From Polaribacter haliotis (GTDB taxonomy: Bacteria > Bacteroidota > Bacteroidia > Flavobacteriales > Flavobacteriaceae): DNA of 64,000 bases. The stretch is taken from positions 1,870,001 to 1,934,000 of the forward strand of contig NZ_CP061813.1 in assembly GCF_014784055.1 (NCBI RefSeq), written 5' to 3'. This document shows, piece by piece, positions 27,578 through 35,322 of this stretch. Under the pieces are notes generated by a model. It worked only from the letters and a program-made list of their open reading frames with translations. It was not told where the DNA came from and searched no databases. Position 1 is the stretch's first letter. Each line of letters begins with the position of its first letter. Both the position numbers and the translations under genes were made by a program.

Positions 27578-27961
27578 ATGATGTTTAAAAAAGGGACAAA
27601 AATATACAGCGTTTTAAATGGAAAATGTCCAAGATGTCAAGAAGGTAATTTTTTTAAATATAAATTTACTTTTAATCCTTCTAAAATTACTCAATTACAT
27701 AGTAATTGCTCGAATTGTAATTTAAAATACATGATGGAACCTTCTTTCTTTTATGGTGCTATGTATGTAAATTATGGAATTACTGTAGGCCTTTCTATAG
27801 TTATTTTTTTAATATCAAAACTACTTTTTAATTTAACATTGTTGCAATCTTTTATGGCAATTATTGTTGCTTTAATTGTTTTAGCTCCTGTAAATTTACG
27901 TTTATCTCGAATTCTTTGGATAAATATGTTTGTAAGTTTTAAAAAGACTAACACATTTTAA
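27578..27961 (+). CDS. DUF983 family membrane protein
   Basis: A 127-residue protein with an N-terminal zinc-ribbon-like pair, CPRC (near 18-21) and CSNC (near 46-49), followed by two membrane helices (about 65-85 and 88-108). KCPRCQEGNFF and the MEPSFFYGAMYVNYG segment match DUF983. The function is unknown. It is divergent from the ABC-F gene. Confidence 0.87.
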   Translation: MMFKKGTKIYSVLNGKCPRCQEGNFFKYKFTFNPSKITQLHSNCSNCNLKYMMEPSFFYGAMYVNYGITVGLSIVIFLISKLLFNLTLLQSFMAIIVALIVLAPVNLRLSRILWINMFVSFKKTNTF

Positions 27962-28066
27962 ACTACGAATTTATTTAAATATTTAATTTTAAAAAACAGG
28001 TATTTATACTCTTATTTGGTTCATTTATTTTTTAGACATTTGCTTTCTAACCAAACTTTTTGAATA

Positions 28067-28216
28067 ATGTTTTTACTAAAAATTATTTCAAAAAAAATTG
28101 AAAAATTAAAAGAAAGAAGAAATTACAGAAGAGAACGAAGATTTGCTAATAGTCGTAGAAAAGGATATTATTATCTTAAAAAAAGTGATAAATTAAAAGC
28201 AGAACGACCTATTTAA
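28067..28216 (+). CDS. Small basic protein, 49 residues
   Basis: An open frame beginning MFLLKIISKKIEKLKERR and ending KLKAERPI, with about 40% Lys+Arg and a RRNYRRERRFANSRRKG core. It follows the DUF983 gene by 105 bp, and its stop overlaps the convergent oxidoreductase gene by 8 bp. The clean helical, basic composition suggests a real small nucleic-acid-binding or ribosome-associated protein, but no family is recognised. Confidence 0.45.
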   Translation: MFLLKIISKKIEKLKERRNYRRERRFANSRRKGYYYLKKSDKLKAERPI

Positions 28217-29249
28217 ATCTTTTAATGTTTATTTCATCATCTAGCTTTTCGTTATTTGTTAGATGATGAAATAAATTTTTCGCTACTGTTGGAGCAATCA
28301 TTACTCCACGAGTTCCTAAACCATTTAAAACCGCTAAATTTTTAAATTCTGGATGTACACCAACCATTGGCCTTCTATCTTTTACAGCAGGTCTAATTCC
28401 TGCAGACTGGTCTATAATTTTATAAGGTACTGAAATTACTTTTTGTAATTTTTCCACCAACTCTTCTCTTCCTTCTTTGGAAGGTTTAGAAGTTTTATCT
28501 AAATGATTAAAAGTTGCTCCAATTTTATAAGTATTGTTTCCTAAAGGCATTACAAATAAAGTTGATTTTAATAAGAAATCGATTTTTAATTTTGGAGCAT
28601 GAATGGTAATTAATTCGCCTTTTACTTCGTCTAATGGCAAGTGTTTAAAATAGGGGTTTTCTTTTACTCCAAAACCTTCTGCAAATACAATTGTATTGGC
28701 TTCTATATCTTTATATTTCGCTAAATTTTCCTCTAAAACAATTTCTTTATGATTGAATTTCTCGAAACGAATCCAATTTTTTTCTTTTAAATAATTTCTG
28801 TAAGTTTCTACTAATTTTAGAGTATTTATTCTTCCTCCTTCTTTTACATTTCCAAAGTGATGTTCTCCAATAACACCTGAATAACTACCTTTATCTAATT
28901 TCTCATCTAAGAAAGGTGCAACATTTGGTTTATCGAAAGCTGCAAACCAATTGTTTTGGTCTTTAATGGATTTAAAAACCTTTTTGATAACAAATTTTTC
29001 ATCGAACTTTATATTGAATTTCTTTTCTAATCTTTCGTAGAATGGAAGTGCTACTGCCAATTGTTCTTTGGCGTTCCAAACTGGAGAAAACCTTTTTAAA
29101 ATTACAGGATTGTATACTCCACCTGCAACTAGAGACGATGTTTGTGAGGCATCTTCGAAAACCATAAATGTTTTTTTTGCAGTTATTAATTCTTCTGCAA
29201 ATGCTAATCCTGCCAATCCTAAACCAACAATAATATAATCTACTTTCAT
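28209..29249 (-). CDS. FAD-dependent oxidoreductase (DAO family)
   Basis: A 346-residue protein with an N-terminal FAD-binding GxGxxG-type segment (YIIVGLGLAGLAFAEEL, 5-21) and a C-terminal DAO-type end (RPAVKDRRPMVGVHPEF, LNGLGTRGVMIAP). It likely oxidises an amine or amino acid. The group often has a MnmC-like C-terminal relationship, but no methyltransferase domain is attached. Substrate unknown. Confidence 0.85.
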   Translation of the reverse strand: MKVDYIIVGLGLAGLAFAEELITAKKTFMVFEDASQTSSLVAGGVYNPVILKRFSPVWNAKEQLAVALPFYERLEKKFNIKFDEKFVIKKVFKSIKDQNNWFAAFDKPNVAPFLDEKLDKGSYSGVIGEHHFGNVKEGGRINTLKLVETYRNYLKEKNWIRFEKFNHKEIVLEENLAKYKDIEANTIVFAEGFGVKENPYFKHLPLDEVKGELITIHAPKLKIDFLLKSTLFVMPLGNNTYKIGATFNHLDKTSKPSKEGREELVEKLQKVISVPYKIIDQSAGIRPAVKDRRPMVGVHPEFKNLAVLNGLGTRGVMIAPTVAKNLFHHLTNNEKLDDEINIKRFK

Positions 29250-29310
29250 ATTCCAAAAGTAATTAAGTTCTGCTAAAAATTATAGTAATTTAATAAAACA
29301 TCTAAGTGTG

Positions 29311-29462
29311 CTTAGCCCTGATTGTAGCATTTGTTTGAGCTCTTTTTTTATGCTATACTCGATTAAGTATCTGTTATAATAATAAAATTACTTTTTAAAA
29401 GGTGAGATGCTAAAAAAATTAAGCATAAAAAAAAAGCGAGTGCGTAAAGCAGGAAACAGCTT
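29311..29462. repeat. Interspersed repeat, copy 3, split by an 80-bp insert
   Basis: The central arms match copy 2 (GTAGCATTTGTTTGAGCTC and AAAAGCGAGTGCGTAAAGC), but an extra segment of roughly 80 bp (about 29349-29427) beginning ATGCTATACTC and ending TTAAGCAT interrupts the T/A-rich loop. The insert begins ATGCT and ends AGCAT. The outer ends of this copy are decayed. Confidence 0.6.
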
Positions 29463-29467
29463 CAAAT

Positions 29468-29497
29468 AAAAAAACGCTTGCTTGCGCAAACGTTTTT
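29468..29497 (-). terminator. Terminator of the gldKLMN operon
   Basis: AACG-C-TTGC and GCAA-A-CGTT form a hairpin with one mispaired position; on the minus strand a run of seven T follows. Confidence 0.7.
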
Positions 29498-29515
29498 AGT
29501 TTTATTAGGATGGAA

Positions 29516-30370
29516 TTAGTAATTCCACATATCCATTTCTTTATTTCTAATATCTTCTTTGATTTTGTTCGCTTCTAATAGCTGGAATAATGAGTTTCCA
29601 CGAACGTAATCTTCTATTCCTCTATTTCCATAAATATTCTCTTCACGAACAATTACTGAACTAAATCTTCTTGCATTTAATAAATGATCGAATGAAATTG
29701 GGTGAGAAGCATTTTGTGGGTTAAACACTTTTGCATCGTGTAAGACACCTCTTGCAGATGGAAAGAAAATCCAGAATAATTCGTACAGTTCTTCGTCTTC
29801 AATTTCTTGAACTCCTAGTGTTTGTACATCTTTACCCATTGGTGCTATTGCTAACATTCTGTATTTTAATTCTCCTTGACGTTTATCGAAATACCACATT
29901 CCTTTTATCATATAACCTCCAACATCTTCCGATTGAATTCTATAAGTGTCTGAATATCCATTTTCATCACGAACGTTTACCAAACGAGAGTTTATTTCTT
30001 CTGGAGTCATTCTAGATGTAAAAAAAGAATCGGAATATGCTTCTTTAATTTTTCCTTGTTGGATTCCTTTGATTAAAGTATCGAACAAAGATCTTCTATC
30101 TGTAGAAATATTGGTGGTATCTATTGGAAAATAGTAAGGTAAATTTATTTTCTGATTTAAATCTATAAATTCCCAAACAACTTTCGACCACATAACATCT
30201 CTATCATCCACATAACCATAAGGTAATGGACCATCGTTATCTGCAGCTAGTTGTTGCTCACTTTTTACACCAATTTGATCTACAGATTTAGCATTTAATA
30301 AGTTTGCTTGCGCACTTACCAAACCTGTTGTTAAAAAAGCGAAAAATAGTATTATACAATTTTTAGTCAT
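29516..30370 (-). CDS. gldN: Gliding motility/T9SS protein GldN
   Basis: A 284-residue protein with a signal peptide (cleavage near VSAQ). It carries the GldN/PorN pattern: LPYGYVDDRDVMWSKVVWEFIDLNQKIN near residues 50-77 and the C-terminal SSVIVREENIYGNRGIEDYV. With GldK it forms the periplasmic/outer-membrane ring of the type IX secretion machine. It is last in a gldK-L-M-N operon, 15 bp after gldM. Confidence 0.96.
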   Translation of the reverse strand: MTKNCIILFFAFLTTGLVSAQANLLNAKSVDQIGVKSEQQLAADNDGPLPYGYVDDRDVMWSKVVWEFIDLNQKINLPYYFPIDTTNISTDRRSLFDTLIKGIQQGKIKEAYSDSFFTSRMTPEEINSRLVNVRDENGYSDTYRIQSEDVGGYMIKGMWYFDKRQGELKYRMLAIAPMGKDVQTLGVQEIEDEELYELFWIFFPSARGVLHDAKVFNPQNASHPISFDHLLNARRFSSVIVREENIYGNRGIEDYVRGNSLFQLLEANKIKEDIRNKEMDMWNY

Positions 30371-30385
30371 AACTAAGTTTATTTT

Positions 30386-31918
30386 CTAGTTTGTTAACTC
30401 TATATTAACGGGTAATACTTTCTTTATTTTGTAAGAGTTATTTTTTATTACTGCTTTAATATCAAAAATATTAATCATATCTCCTCTTCTTGCTTTGGCT
30501 AAAGCTTTTTTAGCTGCTGCATTTAATACAGTTCCATTAACAACTATTGCTAATTGTCCAGGAACCTTTACTTTAAAACTTGTTACTCTTAAATCTAAAT
30601 CGAATAAGAAATCTGGTAAACCTGCACCAATTGGTGTATTTGCTAAACCAGATTTTGGCATTCTTACTGTTCCAAATTGATTTCTAACAGTTCCCATTGC
30701 AGCAGGAATATCTTTAATTCTAAAAGTTGAGCTTGTATTTATTGAATTACCATCTGCTAATTTTGCATTTACGCTAATTTTTACAGATGTTCCTCCTTGA
30801 GGACTCATCATATATTTACCAGCTCCTGTTTTCCTTAATCCAGGTGCACTAGCTTTAATATCTTTATCTGGAACTCCAGGTAATGAAATAGAAATTGGGT
30901 TTTGTAAACCTCTATAAACTACATTCATTTTATCTGCAGAAACTACTGGGGCATTTGGTTTAGAAATTACAGAGTATGTACTTTTAAATGGAACTGGAAT
31001 TTCCTCGCCATTTTCCATAAAATAAATTGTTCCTTTAATGTCTTTTTCTCCAACACTACCTGCTCTTAAATCTAAAACGACACTACCGTCTTTAAAGTTG
31101 TCGTATTTACTACCATTCAATTCTACTCTACTTGGCTTTAAATTGGGGTCGTATCTACCTAAAACTACAGAACCTGTAACTTTATCTCCAGGATAAAAAG
31201 CATTTTTGTCTAATTGAACAATTCCATTGTAGTTAGACATAGAAACTTCACTTTCTAATTGACCTCCTAATAAATCTGAAATAATATCACTCTCTGTATT
31301 TTTAATATCTGCTTGAATTTGTGTAAAATTTGTTAAAGAAGCAACCATTGGAAATCCTTCGTAACGCGCTTTTAAAAATGGAACAGATTTTTCTGATTCA
31401 CTAACTTTAACCTCTGCTGTAGAAAATCTACTGTTTAGTACAGGAACAAATTTACTATCTGTACCTAAAACCTGAATAACACTTGTTCTATAACCGTTTA
31501 TTTTATCTAAAAACTCTTGACCTTCTGCTGTATAACCATCTCCTTTAAAGAAATAAGCATCCAACCAATCTGTTTTATCCATTACTTCATAATCATTCTT
31601 ATCTTCAATTTCAGAAATCATTTTAGTTTTTAAATCTCCTAAATAGGAATAAAAATCTGATGAATATTCTCTAACCTTATCTGCTTTCGCTTTTAAGGGA
31701 CCAAATTTCGCTGGTTGTTCTGATGCTTTTGTAGCTAAATTATCATATGCTAAAGCATTTTTTTCTGTTGTAGAAATATTATTTTCTACTAATTTTTCGT
31801 TCATAAAACCAAAAGCTGATAACACTTCTTTACTCATATTTAGTGCTAACATTGCAATAAATACAAGATACATTAAGTTAATCATCTTTTGTCTTGCGGA
31901 CATTTTTCCTCCTGCCAT
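30386..31918 (-). CDS. gldM: Gliding motility/T9SS protein GldM
   Basis: A 510-residue inner-membrane protein: a short cytoplasmic start (MAGGKMSARQKMIN), one membrane helix (about 14-33) and a long periplasmic part of stacked beta domains. With GldL it forms the proton-driven motor; the periplasmic part reaches the GldK/GldN ring. Length and N-terminal motif are as usual for the family. It lies 46 bp after gldL. Confidence 0.96.
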   Translation of the reverse strand: MAGGKMSARQKMINLMYLVFIAMLALNMSKEVLSAFGFMNEKLVENNISTTEKNALAYDNLATKASEQPAKFGPLKAKADKVREYSSDFYSYLGDLKTKMISEIEDKNDYEVMDKTDWLDAYFFKGDGYTAEGQEFLDKINGYRTSVIQVLGTDSKFVPVLNSRFSTAEVKVSESEKSVPFLKARYEGFPMVASLTNFTQIQADIKNTESDIISDLLGGQLESEVSMSNYNGIVQLDKNAFYPGDKVTGSVVLGRYDPNLKPSRVELNGSKYDNFKDGSVVLDLRAGSVGEKDIKGTIYFMENGEEIPVPFKSTYSVISKPNAPVVSADKMNVVYRGLQNPISISLPGVPDKDIKASAPGLRKTGAGKYMMSPQGGTSVKISVNAKLADGNSINTSSTFRIKDIPAAMGTVRNQFGTVRMPKSGLANTPIGAGLPDFLFDLDLRVTSFKVKVPGQLAIVVNGTVLNAAAKKALAKARRGDMINIFDIKAVIKNNSYKIKKVLPVNIELTN

Positions 31919-31964
31919 TCTAATTAGTTTTTTAAGTTGTTATACATTTCGTTTTAACTAATTA

Positions 31965-32606
31965 TTATTTTGTTGACATTGCTGAAAGCATTCCTCCATA
32001 AACTCCGTTTAAAGAAGACATGTTTTTAGCTAAAGCATCCATTTGTTCTTTTAATCTTTCTGTGTTTTGTACAACTTCTGTATTTAATTCTGTTTGTCTG
32101 CTAGAATTTTCTACTTGAATTTTATATAAATTATTCAACGATTCCATTTGAAGTGCTGCCTTAGACATTTCTTCATTATATTTATTTGTTGAAGCTACAG
32201 AGCCAGATGCTGCAGATAAACCTTCTGCTGCATTTTGAAAGTTTTTCATACTAGAACCTAAGCTTTCCATTAAACTTGAATCTATTTTTGCTTCTTGTAA
32301 TAAATTGTCTAATTTTTGAGACAACATACCATCTGCTCCTAATTTCTTCTGGTCTTTTTCTGAAGATATACCATCTGCTAATTCAGGATAAACTTTAGAC
32401 CAATCTAAATCGTCTTCTGGTGTATCAAAAGCAGAAATTGCAAATACAATTGCTTCCGCAATTAAACCAATAGTTAACATCATTCCTCCAGTTATACCCC
32501 AAATTTCGATATGTTGTATTTTAAATAAAGCTCCTATAATTACTACTGCTGCTCCAATTCCGTAAACGAAATTCATAGTTTTTTTGTATGTTCTTGATTG
32601 TGCCAT
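31965..32606 (-). CDS. gldL: Gliding motility/T9SS motor protein GldL
   Basis: A 213-residue protein with two N-terminal membrane helices (about 12-30 and 36-58). The second, GLIAEAIVFAISAF, carries the conserved intramembrane glutamate that family studies link to proton use. The C-terminal part is helical and cytoplasmic. It forms the motor with GldM; gene order K-L-M-N is intact. Confidence 0.96.
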   Translation of the reverse strand: MAQSRTYKKTMNFVYGIGAAVVIIGALFKIQHIEIWGITGGMMLTIGLIAEAIVFAISAFDTPEDDLDWSKVYPELADGISSEKDQKKLGADGMLSQKLDNLLQEAKIDSSLMESLGSSMKNFQNAAEGLSAASGSVASTNKYNEEMSKAALQMESLNNLYKIQVENSSRQTELNTEVVQNTERLKEQMDALAKNMSSLNGVYGGMLSAMSTK

Positions 32607-32645
32607 AATTTTTTAATTTTTTTTAGGGGTTTTTATGTTATTTAT

Positions 32646-34019
32646 TTACTTGTTAGTTGTTCCTATGTAATTTTGTACGGTTCTAAAACCAATATAACTT
32701 CTTGCAGTATCTGCATATTCGTAATCTCTAGAAGCAACTTCCAAGAAATACGCTACATCTTTCCAAGAACCACCTCGTACAATTTTTCTTTTATTTTTTC
32801 TATCCTCTACATTAGGGTTCATTGTTGAAGCCATGTAATAAGAAGATAAATTATATGCTGTATTTGTCCATTCCGAAACGTTACCAGCCATGTTGTATAA
32901 ACCATAATCATTTGCGTTAAAAGATTGTGCTTCCATTGTATATAAAGCGCCATCTACTGCATAATTTCCTCTTACTGGTTTAAAGTTTGCTAAAAAACAA
33001 CCTCTGTCGCTTGTTGTACTTCCAGTTCCCCAAGGATATGTTGCAAATTCCAATCCACCACGTGCAGCATATTCCCATTCTGCTTCTGTTGGTAGTCTAA
33101 AATCTGGAACTTGGGTTACATTTTTTCTAGTTCTTAAATAATCGTTTTTCTTTTTTGTTCTCCAATTACAAAATGCGTTTGCTTGTCCCCAAGTTACACC
33201 AACAACAGGATACTCTCCATAAGATTGATGGTAAAAGTAATCTTGATGCATTGGATCGTTATAAGAATAATTAAAATCTTTTACCCAAACAGTTGTATCT
33301 GGATAAATATTTAATACTTCCGATTGTACAAAATCTTTTCTATTTCCTCCTTTTCTTGCAGCGTTATCTCTATCGAACCAAGAATATCTATACTTTAAAA
33401 ATTTTGTGTTAAATGTTCTAATTCCATCTACAGCTTCGTCTCTACTGATATATAGAGAATCCATAACTTCTACATAATCTATATCTGGATATTCTTCTGT
33501 TTTCCAAAATAATTCTTTTTGCCAGTTTAATGGTTTTATAGAATCGATTCCATCTCCCAAACTCCAATAGTTTTCGTACATGTATCTTTGGTATGGAGTT
33601 GCATTGGTAGTATCTACTGTTGCAAATGCATAATCGTGAATTCCACCAGAAGGTAATGCTCCTGTAGGGTCTGGAGTCGAACTCATTGCTGCAAATTCTG
33701 CTTGATATCCTAATCTTGTTCTAATTATTGAATCTCTAACCCAATGAACAAACTCTTTGTATTCGTTATTTGTAATTTCAGTTTCGTCCATGTAGTAAGG
33801 TCTAACTGTTACAGTTTTGGTTGGAGTACTCATTGCACCAATTACATCTTGGTCTTGTTTACCCATTGTAAAAGAACCTCCTGGAATTAATGACATGCCA
33901 AAAGGCTTCTCTGAAAACCATTTTTTCTTGGCTTTTACACCTACCAATTCTCCTCTATCATTAGAGCCACAACTGTAAATTACTGTTATTAAGAGTGCAA
34001 ATATTGCTGCTTTCTTCAT
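32646..34019 (-). CDS. gldK: Gliding motility lipoprotein GldK
   Basis: A 457-residue lipoprotein (lipobox IYSC, Cys at about 17) with a formylglycine-generating-enzyme-like (SUMF1) fold: IPGGSFTMGKQDQD, YYMDETEITNNEY, PVVGVTWGQANAFCNW, RLPTEAEWEYAARGG and a final KIVRGGSWKDV...RSYIGFRTV. It is a structural ring component of T9SS, not known to be an enzyme. It is the first gene of the operon. Confidence 0.96.
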   Translation of the reverse strand: MKKAAIFALLITVIYSCGSNDRGELVGVKAKKKWFSEKPFGMSLIPGGSFTMGKQDQDVIGAMSTPTKTVTVRPYYMDETEITNNEYKEFVHWVRDSIIRTRLGYQAEFAAMSSTPDPTGALPSGGIHDYAFATVDTTNATPYQRYMYENYWSLGDGIDSIKPLNWQKELFWKTEEYPDIDYVEVMDSLYISRDEAVDGIRTFNTKFLKYRYSWFDRDNAARKGGNRKDFVQSEVLNIYPDTTVWVKDFNYSYNDPMHQDYFYHQSYGEYPVVGVTWGQANAFCNWRTKKKNDYLRTRKNVTQVPDFRLPTEAEWEYAARGGLEFATYPWGTGSTTSDRGCFLANFKPVRGNYAVDGALYTMEAQSFNANDYGLYNMAGNVSEWTNTAYNLSSYYMASTMNPNVEDRKNKRKIVRGGSWKDVAYFLEVASRDYEYADTARSYIGFRTVQNYIGTTNK

Positions 34020-34124
34020 ATTCTAATATATCTTTACTAAAAAGTTCGTAAACCTATTATTTTTTTTGCTAATAAACAACGTTCAAATTGCATTTTAACG
34101 TATTACTTTTCAATATTATTTAAA

Positions 34125-35285
34125 TTACACAAGTTTTCTCATTGCTTTATACCACTTTTCTGGTATTATTTGCCTGGTAGCATCTTGGTAATCTTTATAT
34201 GTACATGGTATTAACGCATGTCTTTTGTATTTATTATCTGATAAAATATTTATCTCTATCCACCATCTTCCAGATTTGTTACTTTTATAGAATGTTAAAG
34301 GATCGTCGTCTTCTAGTAAGACTGTAAACTTCTGGTAATTTTCTTTTCCTGAAAATGGATAATCTTTTACTCTAAAATTAACACCTTCGATAAAATACCA
34401 AATCATTTGCGCAATTAAATGTGCTGTTTGATGGTTATTATCGTGTTTAGAATTGTACTCATAAACTCCAAAGGAAGAAACTTTATCGCTAATTCCTGCA
34501 TATCTAGCAAGGGCACAGATTTCTTCTCCATAAAATCCATTTGGAGATGCATTATTATTTGCTGGCGCTTCACTTTGTCTAATGGCTCCAATATCTATAG
34601 AAACAATGTCTGCGTTTCTAAAAGCGGGTTCTATTGACTCTAAATCTTTTGATTTCCCTAAACGAATCGTATCGAAATACAAATTATCTAAAAGTTCTAT
34701 TTCGTCTTGCGAATTGAAATAAGTTTGATACCCAATATTTGTATAATTAAATAAATTATTAGGCTCTTGCATAATAATTTTACTCAAATATGATTGAGAA
34801 CTTAGCTCATCTTCTAGATTTCCTAAATCGAAACGACTGTCTACAGTAGCTAAATTTACAGTTTGCTCTAAAGAATCGTAAGCTCTGTAATTAACGTAGG
34901 TAATATCTTGACCTCCACCAATAATAACTGGAATGATATTTCTTTTCAGTAAATAAGTGATAATTTCTGAAACTGCAAAATACGTGTCTGAAACTGCATT
35001 TCCTTTTAGAACATTTCCTAAATCTGCAATACTTGTACTCCAATTTCCTGGAAAAAGTTGATATAATTTTTTACGAATGTGATGTAAATCTTCTCCACAA
35101 CCAAAATTGTTTTGAGAATTTCTATCTTCTTGAACTCCTAAAATTGCAATTTTTACATTTTCCAAGTCTGGAAAACCTTCTTCTTGCGTATAAATATTAA
35201 TTTTATTTCCTAAAGAGAGGGAAGATTGCAACGCTAAATGCGCCACAACAGTTTCTTTCACAGGAGTTAAAAAGTCTATATTCAT
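34125..35285 (-). CDS. Arginase/formimidoylglutamase-fold protein with degenerate metal site
   Basis: A 386-residue member of the ureohydrolase (arginase) fold. Motifs are in the expected order but altered: GGGQDITY where GGDHS is usual, VDSRFDLG for DAHxD, and SIDIGAIRQSEAP for SxDxDxxDP. Three of the six usual metal ligands (two His, one Asp) are therefore replaced. It may be a structural or regulatory protein rather than an enzyme. It sits between topA and gldK. Confidence 0.8.
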   Translation of the reverse strand: MNIDFLTPVKETVVAHLALQSSLSLGNKINIYTQEEGFPDLENVKIAILGVQEDRNSQNNFGCGEDLHHIRKKLYQLFPGNWSTSIADLGNVLKGNAVSDTYFAVSEIITYLLKRNIIPVIIGGGQDITYVNYRAYDSLEQTVNLATVDSRFDLGNLEDELSSQSYLSKIIMQEPNNLFNYTNIGYQTYFNSQDEIELLDNLYFDTIRLGKSKDLESIEPAFRNADIVSIDIGAIRQSEAPANNNASPNGFYGEEICALARYAGISDKVSSFGVYEYNSKHDNNHQTAHLIAQMIWYFIEGVNFRVKDYPFSGKENYQKFTVLLEDDDPLTFYKSNKSGRWWIEINILSDNKYKRHALIPCTYKDYQDATRQIIPEKWYKAMRKLV

Positions 35286-35322
35286 TTATTATTTTAAATA
35301 AAGTATGCAAGATACTAAATCA

